NCBI RefSeq assembly: GCF_029240175.1
Contig: NZ_JARBTM010000011.1
Span: forward strand, 62,001 to 126,000
Length of the DNA stretch: 64,000 nt
Direction of reading: 5' to 3'
Source of the DNA: Anaerosolibacter sp.
GTDB lineage: Bacteria > Bacillota > Clostridia > Peptostreptococcales > Thermotaleaceae
Numbering within the stretch: the first letter of the stretch is position 1; each line of letters starts with the position of its first letter. The translations under genes and the position numbers were made by a program. The notes beneath the pieces were generated by a model. It did not search any database. It had not been told where the DNA came from and saw only the letters and a program-made list of their open reading frames with translations. This document shows, in pieces, positions 43,598 through 53,056 of this stretch.

Positions 43598-44128
43598 ATG
43601 AAAGTTAAAAAGCTACTGTATTTGTCGATGATCGTTTCTATCGGAATAGCGTTGCACATTATAGAATCTTCTATACCAATTCCTTTCATCGCTCCAGGGG
43701 CGAAGTTAGGGCTTGCGAATATAGTGAATTTAATTACCTTGGTAGTATTCGGGTATAAACATGCCTTTGCGGTGGCAGTTATCAGATGTTTGGTAGCTAC
43801 CCTTGGTACTGGCGCTGTAACAGGACTTCTATATAGCCTATCAGGTGCATTGTTAAGTACCTTGGTAATGTGGCTGGTATACAGAAAATTTTCTCGATAT
43901 TTTAGTCTTATTGGTGTCAGCGTATTTGGAGCTCTTGCCCATAATATTGCCCAATTAACTGTGGCAAGTATTATGATTCATAATGCTTTGATTTTTACTT
44001 ATCTTCCAGTAATGATGTTAGTCAGTTTGTTCACAGGTTATTTTGTGGGACTCACATCAAATTATGCAACTGTTCATCTAAAAACTATACTATCAAGAAG
44101 TAACAGTTCGTCAAAATTTATTATGTAA
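43598..44128 (+). CDS. Gx-transporter family membrane protein (EetB-like)
   Basis: Integral membrane protein of about six helices, of the family once named heptaprenyl diphosphate synthase component I and now Gx transporter (COG4769). It resembles ECF-transporter S components: 'IALHIIESSIPIPFIAPGAK', 'GLANIVNLITLVVFGYKHAF' and 'HNIAQLTVASIMIHNALI' are conserved. It starts 15 bases after the NusG-II gene. In Listeria its homologue (EetB) is needed for flavin-based extracellular electron transfer. Transport substrate unknown. Confidence 0.82.
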   Translation: MKVKKLLYLSMIVSIGIALHIIESSIPIPFIAPGAKLGLANIVNLITLVVFGYKHAFAVAVIRCLVATLGTGAVTGLLYSLSGALLSTLVMWLVYRKFSRYFSLIGVSVFGALAHNIAQLTVASIMIHNALIFTYLPVMMLVSLFTGYFVGLTSNYATVHLKTILSRSNSSSKFIM

Positions 44129-44146
44129 GAGCAAGGGGGAGCATAA

Positions 44147-44395
44147 ATGAAGGCAATGGGCAAAAATCCATTTTTACTATTGCTGCTGGTAGCGGTAGGC
44201 GGTATCATTGGAGGCATAATAGGTGATATTTTCAGGGACAGTGTCAAAATATTAAGCTATGGGAAGACCATTGGTTTTAGTCCGATGACTATAGATTTAA
44301 GTATTTTAAAGCTTACCCTTGGATTTGTTTTAAGTTTAAATCTTGCTAGTGTTTTAGGCATCATACTAGCTATTATAAATTTTAGCAAACTGTAG
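44147..44395 (+). CDS. DUF4321 membrane protein
   Basis: An 82-residue protein with two membrane helices ('FLLLLLVAVGGIIGGIIGDI' and 'LGFVLSLNLASVLGIILAII'), matching DUF4321, a Clostridial family that usually lies directly before maf and the radC-mre cluster. Function unknown. The ATG follows AAGGGGGAGC. It is followed immediately by maf. Confidence 0.82.
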   Translation: MKAMGKNPFLLLLLVAVGGIIGGIIGDIFRDSVKILSYGKTIGFSPMTIDLSILKLTLGFVLSLNLASVLGIILAIINFSKL

Positions 44396-44404
44396 GTGAT
44401 TTTC

Positions 44405-44983
44405 ATGTCTAAGCTTATTCTAGCTTCTGGCTCTCCAAGGAGGGCAGAGATACTAAAAAATTTTAATATACCTTTTGAAGTCATTCCATCTACTATTGAG
44501 GAAAAGGTTCATGAGGGAGAAACTCCGGAACAAATAGTTATGGCTCTAGCTTTAGAAAAAGCCCATGATATTTCTAATAGCTGCTGTAAAGGCGATATTA
44601 TCGTTGCAGCTGACACAGTCGTTGTGAAAGGAGATGTTCTCGGTAAGCCTCAGAGTTACGATGAAGCCTATAATATGTTAGCGAAGCTTCAAGATGATGT
44701 TCATGAGGTGATTACGGGCCTTGCAGTTATTCAGGCAGGCAGTCTTAGAAAAATAGTAACATTTGAAAAGACAACGGTTAAGGTCAAGCCTCTGACAGAT
44801 GCTAAAATAAGAAGATATATCGATACAGGAGAAGTCTGGGACAAGGCAGGGTCTTATGCTATCCAAGGAATAGGATCAGCAATAGTGGAATGGATAGCGG
44901 GGGATTATTTTAATGTAGTTGGGCTGCCCATCAATAAATTGGAGTCTATCTTGAGTAATTATTTTTATATCGAATTACTTTAA
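44405..44983 (+). CDS. maf: Maf-family nucleotide pyrophosphatase
   Basis: Hydrolyses non-canonical or excess nucleoside triphosphates and is linked to septum control. Signatures: 'LILASGSPRRAEILKNFNIP', 'VAADTVVVKGDVLGKPQSYD' and 'DKAGSYAIQGIGSAIVEWIA'. 193 residues. ATG 44405 follows the TAGGTGAT that contains the previous stop; the track's GTG 44396 is inside it. It leads into radC. Confidence 0.93.
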   Translation: MSKLILASGSPRRAEILKNFNIPFEVIPSTIEEKVHEGETPEQIVMALALEKAHDISNSCCKGDIIVAADTVVVKGDVLGKPQSYDEAYNMLAKLQDDVHEVITGLAVIQAGSLRKIVTFEKTTVKVKPLTDAKIRRYIDTGEVWDKAGSYAIQGIGSAIVEWIAGDYFNVVGLPINKLESILSNYFYIELL

Positions 44984-45034
44984 TAGAGAGCATTTATGTG
45001 AAACTACCAATAGAATGATCAATAAGCTAGGGAT

Positions 45035-45742
45035 GTGGTTGAGGTGCATGGAGACCAAGGACACATATTAATTAAAGAAATGATAGAGAGTGAACGTCCT
45101 AGGGAAAAAATGATTCAGTTTGGCGTAGGAAATCTTTCGAATGCAGAGTTGCTTGCAATACTTATTCGTACAGGAACAAAAGAGGCATCCGCCATAGAGC
45201 TGGCTCAGCGGATACTTTCTTGTGATCCAACTGGAATCCACTATTTGACAAGCTGTACGGTTGAGGAACTGAGTCAAATAAAAGGGATTGGTTCAGCAAA
45301 AGCATGCCAATTGATTGCTGCTATTGAATTAGGAAAGAGAATTGCTGCATCAAAAGAAACTACCAGACCATGTATAAAAACCCCAAGTGATATTGTAAAT
45401 ATCTATATGGAAGAAATGAGGTATTATAAAAAAGAGTATTTTAAAATTGTTCTATTAAATACAAAGAATGAAATTATTTCTTCAGAAAATGTCTCCATAG
45501 GAAGCTTAAATGCATCTTTAGTGCATCCTAGGGAAGTATTTATTACAGCGATAAAGAAGAGTGCTGCATCACTGGTGCTTTTGCATAATCATCCTAGTGG
45601 AAACCCTCAACCTAGCAAAGAAGACATATCTATCACAAAAAGATTGTCAGAGGCGGGTAAAATCATTGGGATTGATATTATTGATCATATTATTATTGGA
45701 AATGGTTCGTATATAAGTTTAAAGGAACAATCTATTCTATAA
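45035..45742 (+). CDS. radC: RadC-family JAB-domain protein
   Basis: Possesses an N-terminal helix-hairpin-helix region ('LSQIKGIGSAKACQLIAAIE') and a JAB/MPN metalloprotease-like domain with the zinc motif 'LVLLHNHPSGNPQPSKED' (HxHxxxxxxxxxD). The name comes from an old repair assignment that is doubtful; the activity is unknown. The start is uncertain: GTG 45035 is the track start, but ATG 45080 would still keep the conserved 'RPREKM' region. It lies between maf and mreB, as in many Firmicutes. Confidence 0.9.
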   Translation: MVEVHGDQGHILIKEMIESERPREKMIQFGVGNLSNAELLAILIRTGTKEASAIELAQRILSCDPTGIHYLTSCTVEELSQIKGIGSAKACQLIAAIELGKRIAASKETTRPCIKTPSDIVNIYMEEMRYYKKEYFKIVLLNTKNEIISSENVSIGSLNASLVHPREVFITAIKKSAASLVLLHNHPSGNPQPSKEDISITKRLSEAGKIIGIDIIDHIIIGNGSYISLKEQSIL

Positions 45743-45787
45743 TGGACAAGATACTATACAAGGCAATTAACAGGAAGGAGTATTCAA

Positions 45788-46822
45788 ATGGGTGTTTTTA
45801 ATTTTCTTTCAAAAGATATGGGTATAGACTTAGGAACTGCAAATACATTGGTATACGTAAGAGGAAGAGGTATTGTCGTTCGCGAACCATCTGTTGTAGC
45901 GATTCAAGAAGATACAAGGCAAGTCCTTGCAGTTGGACAAGAAGCTAAGCAAATGATCGGGAGAACCCCGGGAAATATTGTTGCCATTAGGCCGCTAAAA
46001 GACGGTGTAATTGCTGATTTTGACGTTACACAGAGCATGTTAAAATATTTCATCAAAAGAGCGTATCCTAAGAAGTCACTTTTTTTTCAGCCACGAGTTG
46101 TCGTAGGGGTTCCATCAGGGGTAACAGAAGTTGAAAAGAGGGCTGTTGAAGAAGCTGCTCTACAAGCTGGTGCTAAAGAAGCCTACTTGATCGAAGAGCC
46201 TATGGCAGCTGCTATTGGTGCAGGTCTACCAGTTGAAGAGCCTACTGGAAGCATGGTTGTAGATATCGGTGGTGGAACCACAGAGATAGCTATTATCTCC
46301 CTAGGCGGAATTGTAACCAGCAAGTCTGTTAGGATTGGTGGAGATGAATTAGATGAATCCATTGTGCAATACATTAAGAAAGAATACAGTTTAATGATCG
46401 GTGAAAGAACTGCAGAAGAAATAAAGCTTAATATCGGATCTGCATACCCTAAGAACAATGAGCCTAAGATGGCAATTAGGGGAAGAGATTTAGTATCAGG
46501 ACTTCCAAAAACTTTAGAAATTTCATCATCTGAAATCCTTGATGCATTGCATGAACCGGTGAATTCTATCATTGACGCAATAAAATATACTTTAGAGAAA
46601 ACACCTCCGGAGTTGGCTGCGGATATCATGGAGTATGGAATTGTATTAACTGGCGGGGGAGCACTACTAGATGGACTGGACAAGCTCGTTCGAAGAGAGA
46701 CGGGTATGCCTGTCCGTATTGCTGAAGAACCCCTGGATTGTGTTGCTTTAGGAACTGGTAAAACCATAGAAGAAATAGAAACATTAAAAAGAGTATTGAT
46801 TTCTCCAAAAAGATTGAGATAA
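45788..46822 (+). CDS. mreB: Rod-shape protein MreB (actin homologue)
   Basis: Forms membrane-associated filaments that direct lateral-wall synthesis. Actin-fold nucleotide motifs: '[20 protein letters not shown]' (phosphate 1), '[20 protein letters not shown]' (phosphate 2) and '[18 protein letters not shown]' (adenosine). 344 residues. ACAGGAAGGAG precedes the ATG. First of mreBCD-pbp2, a complete elongasome set together with rodA at 53057. Confidence 0.97.
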   Translation: MGVFNFLSKDMGIDLGTANTLVYVRGRGIVVREPSVVAIQEDTRQVLAVGQEAKQMIGRTPGNIVAIRPLKDGVIADFDVTQSMLKYFIKRAYPKKSLFFQPRVVVGVPSGVTEVEKRAVEEAALQAGAKEAYLIEEPMAAAIGAGLPVEEPTGSMVVDIGGGTTEIAIISLGGIVTSKSVRIGGDELDESIVQYIKKEYSLMIGERTAEEIKLNIGSAYPKNNEPKMAIRGRDLVSGLPKTLEISSSEILDALHEPVNSIIDAIKYTLEKTPPELAADIMEYGIVLTGGGALLDGLDKLVRRETGMPVRIAEEPLDCVALGTGKTIEEIETLKRVLISPKRLR

Positions 46823-46836
46823 AGTGGTGAGACTGG

Positions 46837-47664
46837 ATGGGAAAATGGTTGAAAAGGGGAGTATTAATGATAGTAACTACGGTTACTATCATTCTCATTA
46901 TATTAATGGGAATTAGTCTAGGTGGGAGAATGAAAGTCTCTTCACCAGAAAACGTAATTGGTAATATTTTCACACCTATTCAAAAAGCGTTTTATAAGGT
47001 TGGACAGGCCGTTGAAAATACCATAACACCTATTTTTCGTTTTAAATCCATAGATCGCGAGAATAAAGAACTAAAATTAGAGGTAGAAAAGCTTCAAAAA
47101 GAAGTTGTGCAATATAAGCTTATGGAAGACGAGCTGATCGAGCTTAAGGAGCTTTCTAAAGCCTTGGAGTATACCAGTGGATATGGTCAGATCAGTTATA
47201 CTGCAGCAAGTGTTTCCGCAAAAGATCCTGGCAACTGGTTCAATACATTTACCATTGATAAGGGAAGCAAGCACGGGATAAAAAAGGAAGACCCAGTACT
47301 AAATGGCAGTGGATTAATTGGCAGGGTTTATGAAGTAGGAGACAATTGGGCAAAGATTATTACGATCATAGACAACAAAAGCTCAGTTAGCTTTGAGGTT
47401 CTGCGTAACAATGAATATATTGGCGTTATTAGAGGAAGTGTACATGCTGATCTATCAGGATATCTAATAGACCCCCAAGCTGAGGTTTTAGTCGGCGATA
47501 AATTAATTACTTCAGGGTTAAGTACCTACCCCAAAGGCATTTTAATTGGTGAAGTAAAAGAAGTGGTTAAGAAAAAGGATGAGCTATTAAAGACGATTAT
47601 CGTTGAGCCAGTGGTTAACTTCAAAAAGATAGATAAAGTGCTGGTTATCGTATCAGATAATTAA
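46837..47664 (+). CDS. mreC: Rod-shape protein MreC
   Basis: Bitopic scaffold connecting MreB to the periplasmic-side synthases. An N-terminal helix ('LMIVTTVTIILIILMGISLG') precedes a coiled coil ('RENKELKLEVEKLQKEVVQY') and a beta-rich MreC domain ('DPGNWFNTFTIDKGSKHGIK', 'GLIGRVYEVGDNWAKIITII', 'ISSGLSTYPKGILIGEV'-like end). 275 residues. It starts 14 bases after mreB. Confidence 0.95.
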   Translation: MGKWLKRGVLMIVTTVTIILIILMGISLGGRMKVSSPENVIGNIFTPIQKAFYKVGQAVENTITPIFRFKSIDRENKELKLEVEKLQKEVVQYKLMEDELIELKELSKALEYTSGYGQISYTAASVSAKDPGNWFNTFTIDKGSKHGIKKEDPVLNGSGLIGRVYEVGDNWAKIITIIDNKSSVSFEVLRNNEYIGVIRGSVHADLSGYLIDPQAEVLVGDKLITSGLSTYPKGILIGEVKEVVKKKDELLKTIIVEPVVNFKKIDKVLVIVSDN

Positions 47665-47683
47665 TGGAGAAGGTGTATTGAAT

Positions 47684-48184
47684 ATGAACCAACTATCGAT
47701 TGCTGTCATTTTGGTCTTTAATCTCATATTGCAAACAACAATCCTTCAGCACTTTAGAATATTTGGGATCATCCCAAATACTACCTTGATATTGCTCGTC
47801 GTTATTGCAATCTTGTTTGGAAGAAAGAAAGGTGCAGTGATTGGACTGATTGCAGGTCTACTACAAGATATCCTCATAGGGAGAATTTTAGGTGTCAATG
47901 CATTGGTATATATGTTGATTGGACTTGGAATAGGATCTTTTGAAAATAAAATATTCAAAGATCATGCAGTAACGCCTATTTTCTTTACATTATTGGCTAC
48001 GCTATCCTATCATTTGATGCAGTACCTAATTATGTATACTGTCAATGATAGAGTAGATATATTACTACTTTTTACAAAGGTTATAGCCATAGAAGCGGTC
48101 TATAACAGTGCTATTGCAGGTTTTGCTTATGGCTGGATATATAACTTTCTTTATCATTCCAAGACAAAAATAAAAACTAGGTGA
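47684..48184 (+). CDS. mreD: Rod-shape protein MreD
   Basis: Small integral membrane protein with about five helices ('IAVILVFNLILQTTILQHF', 'IPNTTLILLVVIAILFGRKK', 'GAVIGLIAGLLQDILIGRIL'). It is part of the rod complex. ATG 47684 lies 8 bases after AAGGTG; the track's TTG 47678 is only 2 bases from it. The stop is followed 4 bases later by pbp2. Confidence 0.92.
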   Translation: MNQLSIAVILVFNLILQTTILQHFRIFGIIPNTTLILLVVIAILFGRKKGAVIGLIAGLLQDILIGRILGVNALVYMLIGLGIGSFENKIFKDHAVTPIFFTLLATLSYHLMQYLIMYTVNDRVDILLLFTKVIAIEAVYNSAIAGFAYGWIYNFLYHSKTKIKTR

Positions 48185-48188
48185 TCTT

Positions 48189-50942
48189 ATGTTTGAAAAA
48201 CTAAAAAATCGATATAATCAGATTCTTTTATTCTTTGGAATTTTTCTATGTATTCTTTTTGTCAGATTATTTACCTTGACAATTGTTGAAGGAGAAAAGT
48301 ATAAAGAGTTATCGGATAATATTAGAATCAAAAAAATTCCTATATCTGCCCCGAGAGGTGAGTTGCGAGACCGTTATGGAAGGCTTCTAGCAGGTAATCA
48401 ACCAAGTTTTACAGTTCAAATTATGAAAAATGAATTAATAGATAGTGAGATAAATACAATCGCAGTAAAATTGCTTAACATACTCAAAGTGAATGGAGAT
48501 AAACATGTAGATAATTTTCCTATTGCTATAGAAAATGGCAGGTATTCTTTTACCTATGATAAGGAAATAGAAAATTGGCTTATTACTCAGGGTTTAGAGG
48601 GATTAACTACTGCCGATGATGTTTTTGAAACCTTAAGAGAGAGGCTGGAGATAGATCCAGCTTTGGATGTTTTTGAGGCACAAACAATCATGCAGCAAGA
48701 TCATGGAATATATCCGCCTATTTCTGTAAAAACGATGAAATTTATTCCCCAAATGCAAAAAGAGAACTTCTTACAAAAATATACTTTAGAAGAAAATCTA
48801 AGTGCAGACGAAGCATTCCAAGCATTACGAGAAAGATATGAAATTCCTGAAACTGTAACAAATGAGGATGCGAGAAAGATTTTAATCATTCGTCATGAGT
48901 TAAGGGAGCAGGGGTATCGTCAATATCAGCCTGTAACTATTGCTTTTAACGTTTCAGCTAAGACGGTATCTGAAGTAGAAGAACGAATTATGGAAATGCC
49001 AGGTGTCAGTGTAGAGGTAGAGCCCTTAAGGTATTATCCAGGAGATAACTTGGCCGCTCATATATTAGGCTATCTAAGTAAAATTTCTGATACTGAAAGA
49101 GAAAAATATGTTAATGAGCTAGGTTATGATCCTAATGACTTAATCGGTAAGGATGGAATTGAGCGGGTCTTTGAAAAAGAGCTAAAGGGTAAAGACGGGG
49201 CAAAATATGTTGAAGTAGATGTGTATGGTCGATTGATCAATGTCTTAAGGGAAGAGGCGCCTCAAAAAGGTGAAACCGTATATCTATCCATTGATGCAAA
49301 ACTTCAGAAAGTTGCTGAAGATGCCTTAAGTCAAGCACTACAACAAATACAAGTAGGCGGCACTTTTACAAGCAAGTGGGGAGATTATAAGTACGGTGAA
49401 GTATTTAGAAATGCTACTACTGGAACAGTTGTAGCATTAGATGCGAAGACGATGGAGGTCTTAGCTCTGGCAAATTACCCAAGTTATAATCCGAATCTTT
49501 TTTCTACAGGAATAACTTCGAAGGACTGGAATGAGTTGCTTGATAAAAACCCTAGAGATCCTTTGTCTCCAATTCCTCTTTTTAATCTAGGAGCAAGAGC
49601 AGCCATTCAGCCCGGTTCCACATACAAAATGATTACTGGTCTTGCTGCAATAGATAATGGTATGAACCCAAATACAAAGCTGTTTGATAATGGATTTATT
49701 CCCTACGGGGGGAGAAATTTCGGATGCTGGCTTTGGAATACAAAAAAACAAAAACATGGATGGGTGGACTTGTATAAAGCACTAGAGGTATCCTGCAACT
49801 ATTATTTCTATAATGTTTCAACAGGATGGGATCATTTTAAACAGCAGTCCCTAGGAATTGCGATGAATGTCAATAAATTGTTAGAGTATACTAAATTATT
49901 GGGATTAGACGAGCGTACAGGAATTGAGATAGGTGAGAATGCCTACGGTGTACCCAATCCTCAGAAAAAAACTGCTGCTATTAAGGCTATGTTAAAGAAT
50001 CATATCCAGGCACGAGCAAAGGATTATTTCGAACCTGAGGTATTTGAAGACAAAGAGTTATTAGAGAATACTATTGCGGAGATCATCAACTGGGCAGAAG
50101 AAAATCCATCTAGAGGTGAATTGATTAATCGTACTGGAAAATTAGGTGTAAAAAAAGATAAGATTGAGTCTTTGGTAGATACAGCTAAATTTACTTATTT
50201 TAATCAAGCTAAATGGACGAAGGGGGATACTTTTAACTTATCTATCGGACAAGGTGAGCATGCTTATACACCCCTTCAAATGGCCCGTTACATTGCTGCA
50301 ATTGCCAATGATGGTTATTTAAATGAAGTAAGTGTGGTTAAGAAAATTGGTAGTGAAACACCAAATGTCGAAAAAGAGATGGGTAAGAGAATCGAATTAA
50401 ATAATTACGAGAATTTAAAACACGTAAGACAGGGGATGTCCAACGTAACCCAAGAAGAAGGCGGTACCGCGAGAGCAGTATTTGGAAAATTCCCAGTTAA
50501 GGTTGGGGGAAAAACTGGAACTGCGCAGCGATCAGGAAAAATTAATCCGAAAGATGAAGCGGAATACCTAAGAAAATATTGGAAGTGGATTGCACCATCA
50601 TTAAGCTTGTCCGATGTGGAATCAAAGGCCAAGGAACTTATGGCTGCCCAAAAAGATCGATATAGAGATGAAGGGGATGCCATGCGTGATGCCATAAAGC
50701 AATTGAGTAATAACAAAATTACCAATGAGCAACTGGATCAATTTAAGGATAATTATGATAACTTTGCTTGGTTCGTTTCCTATGCACCAATAGATGATCC
50801 GCAAATCGTTGTCGTTAGTTTGATTTTTCAAGGTGGACACGGTGGGTATGCATCACCAGTTGCCCGGGAAATCATAGCTGAGTACTTGGGATTAAATAAA
50901 GAAGCTGAAAATCTTAATTTAGAAAATGCACTCACTAGATAG
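48189..50942 (+). CDS. mrdA: Penicillin-binding protein 2 (elongation transpeptidase)
   Basis: Class B PBP that cross-links peptidoglycan during rod elongation with RodA. N-terminal membrane anchor, dimerisation domain ('ISAPRGELRDRYGRLLAGNQ'), then the transpeptidase with SxxK in 'QPGSTYKMITG', SxN in 'EVSCNYYFYN' and KTG in 'VGGKTGTAQRSG'. At 917 residues it is much longer than the usual ~600-700: extra helical inserts are seen around residues 95-260 and 600-690, and another near 785-850 after the KTG motif. It overlaps the mre operon and ends in a terminator. Confidence 0.95.
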   Translation: MFEKLKNRYNQILLFFGIFLCILFVRLFTLTIVEGEKYKELSDNIRIKKIPISAPRGELRDRYGRLLAGNQPSFTVQIMKNELIDSEINTIAVKLLNILKVNGDKHVDNFPIAIENGRYSFTYDKEIENWLITQGLEGLTTADDVFETLRERLEIDPALDVFEAQTIMQQDHGIYPPISVKTMKFIPQMQKENFLQKYTLEENLSADEAFQALRERYEIPETVTNEDARKILIIRHELREQGYRQYQPVTIAFNVSAKTVSEVEERIMEMPGVSVEVEPLRYYPGDNLAAHILGYLSKISDTEREKYVNELGYDPNDLIGKDGIERVFEKELKGKDGAKYVEVDVYGRLINVLREEAPQKGETVYLSIDAKLQKVAEDALSQALQQIQVGGTFTSKWGDYKYGEVFRNATTGTVVALDAKTMEVLALANYPSYNPNLFSTGITSKDWNELLDKNPRDPLSPIPLFNLGARAAIQPGSTYKMITGLAAIDNGMNPNTKLFDNGFIPYGGRNFGCWLWNTKKQKHGWVDLYKALEVSCNYYFYNVSTGWDHFKQQSLGIAMNVNKLLEYTKLLGLDERTGIEIGENAYGVPNPQKKTAAIKAMLKNHIQARAKDYFEPEVFEDKELLENTIAEIINWAEENPSRGELINRTGKLGVKKDKIESLVDTAKFTYFNQAKWTKGDTFNLSIGQGEHAYTPLQMARYIAAIANDGYLNEVSVVKKIGSETPNVEKEMGKRIELNNYENLKHVRQGMSNVTQEEGGTARAVFGKFPVKVGGKTGTAQRSGKINPKDEAEYLRKYWKWIAPSLSLSDVESKAKELMAAQKDRYRDEGDAMRDAIKQLSNNKITNEQLDQFKDNYDNFAWFVSYAPIDDPQIVVVSLIFQGGHGGYASPVAREIIAEYLGLNKEAENLNLENALTR

Positions 50943-50966
50943 ACTATACAGTGGGTGCATTTTTTA
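50924..50966 (+). terminator. Terminator overlapping the pbp2 3' end
   Basis: AATGCACTCACT pairs with AGTGGGTGCATT (one G-U), followed by T-run; the 5' arm is coding sequence. Confidence 0.8.
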
Positions 50967-51113
50967 TCTAAATTTCGAGTTATTTAGCAATTTATACCTT
51001 TTCATATAATGATTTCAAGGGACTTTTTTTAGAAAAAAAAAGGATTTAGTACTGATATGAAGAATAAATATAATGTTACAGATTTATTTGCAAGTCATGG
51101 AGGTAATTTCATA

Positions 51114-51752
51114 ATGCCCAAAAATAGTACTGTATCTTTTAAAGGAAATAAAGATGGAATATCTATATATTTGAGTCCTCATATTGATTACAGCGATATT
51201 AAAGTACAATTAGTAAAAAAATTAGAATCTACAAAACAGTTTTTTGAGGGTGCAAAGGTAATAGGATTTGAGGGAAAAGAATTATCTGAGGATGAAAAAG
51301 CTGAAATTAAAGAAATTATTCAGCATGGCTACAGTATGATCGTAGTAGAGGAAGCTAAGAATATAGTACATGAACCTGAAAAAAAAACAAATCTAGTTTT
51401 TACTGGAATTGAAGAAGGTATGACTAAGTTTGTAAGGACAACCGTTAGGTCAGGTCAAAAAATTATTTTTAATGGTAATGTTGTTGTTTTAGGGGATGTA
51501 AACCCTGGGGGGGAAATTATTGCTGCTGGTAATATTATTGTGATGGGAGCCTTACGCGGTTTGGCCCACGCTGGATCTAATGGGAATAACCGTGCTTACG
51601 TTGCAGCTATTAGTCTTCAACCTACCCAATTAAGAATTGCAGACACCATCACACGGTCACCAGATAATGAGGTTGTAAGGCCAATGATGCCAGAATTGGC
51701 TTTAATAAAAGATAATATGCTTGTTATTGAACCATACTTACCAAATAGATAA
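51114..51752 (+). CDS. minC: Septum-site inhibitor MinC
   Basis: Inhibits FtsZ ring assembly away from midcell. N-terminal MinC_N domain ('VSFKGNKDGISIYLSPHIDY') and C-terminal beta-helix ('RTTVRSGQKIIFNGNVVVLG', 'DVNPGGEIIAAGNIIVMGAL', 'RGLAHAGSNGNNRAYVAAIS'). I chose ATG 51114 because a perfect GGAGGT lies 9 bases upstream, inside the longer track ORF; this removes 19 residues that are not typical of MinC. First of minCDE. Confidence 0.95.
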   Translation: MPKNSTVSFKGNKDGISIYLSPHIDYSDIKVQLVKKLESTKQFFEGAKVIGFEGKELSEDEKAEIKEIIQHGYSMIVVEEAKNIVHEPEKKTNLVFTGIEEGMTKFVRTTVRSGQKIIFNGNVVVLGDVNPGGEIIAAGNIIVMGALRGLAHAGSNGNNRAYVAAISLQPTQLRIADTITRSPDNEVVRPMMPELALIKDNMLVIEPYLPNR

Positions 51753-51784
51753 TAAAAATGAATCCTATGATAGGGGGAGTAGTA

Positions 51785-52582
51785 ATGGGTGAAGTAATTG
51801 TAGTGACTTCAGGAAAAGGTGGCGTTGGAAAAACAACGACTACTGCTAATATTGGGACTGGCTTAGCACTTTCTGGTAAAAAGGTAGTAGTGGTGGATGC
51901 AGATATTGGACTACGAAATTTGGATGTAGTTATGGGGCTTGAAAACCGGATTGTTTATGATATCGTTGATGTGGTAGATGGGGTCTGTAGATTAAGACAA
52001 GCCTTAATTAAGGATAAAAGATATGAAAACTTATTTCTTCTTCCAGCTGCACAGACGAAGGATAAGAATGCAATCAATCCCCAGCAAATGCAAGACTTAT
52101 GCAACGAATTAAAGGAATCTTTCGATTTTGTTATCGTTGATTGTCCAGCAGGAATTGAACAAGGATTTAAAAATGCTATTGCTGGTGCTGATCGAGCTGT
52201 TGTTGTTACTACGCCTGAGATATCAGCTGTGAGAGATGCGGACAGAATCATTGGACTTTTAGAGGCAGCAGAATTAAGAAACCCAGTATTAATTATTAAT
52301 AGAATTCGTGTGGAGATGGTGAAAAGAGGAGATATGATGAATATTGAGGATATGATTGATATATTGGCAATCGACCTCTTAGGCATTGTACCAGATGATG
52401 AAGCTATAGTTATTTCCACAAATAAAGGAGAACCTGCTGTGACAGATGATAAGTCTCTAGCTGGCCGTGCCTATAAAAATATCACCAAAAGAATCATGGG
52501 AGAAGAAGTACCTTTCTTGCAACTAGAAGGAGAAGATAGTTTCATGACGAAACTAAGAAAACTGTTTGGAATTGGTAAATAA
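51785..52582 (+). CDS. minD: Septum-site ATPase MinD
   Basis: Membrane-cycling ParA/MinD-type ATPase that recruits MinC. Deviant Walker A 'VVTSGKGGVGKTTTTANIGT', 'VVVVDADIGLRNLDVVMGLE', 'FVIVDCPAGIEQGF' and the C-terminal amphipathic membrane-targeting helix 'FMTKLRKLFGIGK'. 265 residues. ATG 51785 follows ATAGGGGGAG; the track's ATG 51758 lacks a site. Confidence 0.97.
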   Translation: MGEVIVVTSGKGGVGKTTTTANIGTGLALSGKKVVVVDADIGLRNLDVVMGLENRIVYDIVDVVDGVCRLRQALIKDKRYENLFLLPAAQTKDKNAINPQQMQDLCNELKESFDFVIVDCPAGIEQGFKNAIAGADRAVVVTTPEISAVRDADRIIGLLEAAELRNPVLIINRIRVEMVKRGDMMNIEDMIDILAIDLLGIVPDDEAIVISTNKGEPAVTDDKSLAGRAYKNITKRIMGEEVPFLQLEGEDSFMTKLRKLFGIGK

Positions 52583-52602
52583 TTCTGAAAGGGGGATAAG
52601 TA

Positions 52603-52881
52603 ATGATGGATCTATTTAAATTATTTAGCAGAGAAGACGCCTCCAGTAAGAACGTAGCGAAAGAAAGGTTGAAGTTGGTACTTGTTCATGATAGAACCAA
52701 TTGTTCTTCCAACTTTCTTGAAATGCTTAAAGGTGATTTATTAAGCGTAATTTCTGATTATGTTGAAATTGATGAGGATGGTTTAGATATAAGAATAACG
52801 AAAACGAAAAAAAGTACGGATGATTCAATGGTTCCAGCATTAATTGCCAACATACCAATTAAAAAAATGAAATCTAGATAA
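52603..52881 (+). CDS. minE: Topological specificity factor MinE
   Basis: Stimulates MinD ATPase and drives Min oscillation. 'MDLFKLFSREDASSKNVAKE' and 'RLKLVLVHDRTNC' are the MinD-binding and membrane-interacting segments; the rest is the beta domain. 92 residues. GAAAGGGGGAT precedes two adjacent ATG codons (52603, 52606). Presence of MinE shows an oscillating Min system rather than the DivIVA-anchored Bacillus type. Confidence 0.94.
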   Translation: MMDLFKLFSREDASSKNVAKERLKLVLVHDRTNCSSNFLEMLKGDLLSVISDYVEIDEDGLDIRITKTKKSTDDSMVPALIANIPIKKMKSR

Positions 52882-52883
52882 GA

Positions 52884-52926
52884 AGAAAACGAGAAACCGG
52901 TTAAAAGGTTTTTCGTTTTCTTTTTG
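52884..52926 (+). terminator. Terminator after minE
   Basis: GAAAACGAGAAACC pairs with GGTTTTTCGTTTTC (one mismatch), then T-rich tail. Confidence 0.82.
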
Positions 52927-53056
52927 TTTGGAAAAATATGGAGGTAAGATTTTATATATATTTCCTTATAATCTTTTGATTGAAACTATGTTTTATTGAG
53001 ATATTAGCTTTAAATATGTTATAATTTTAAATAGAACAATTAGAAGAGGTGCATCA

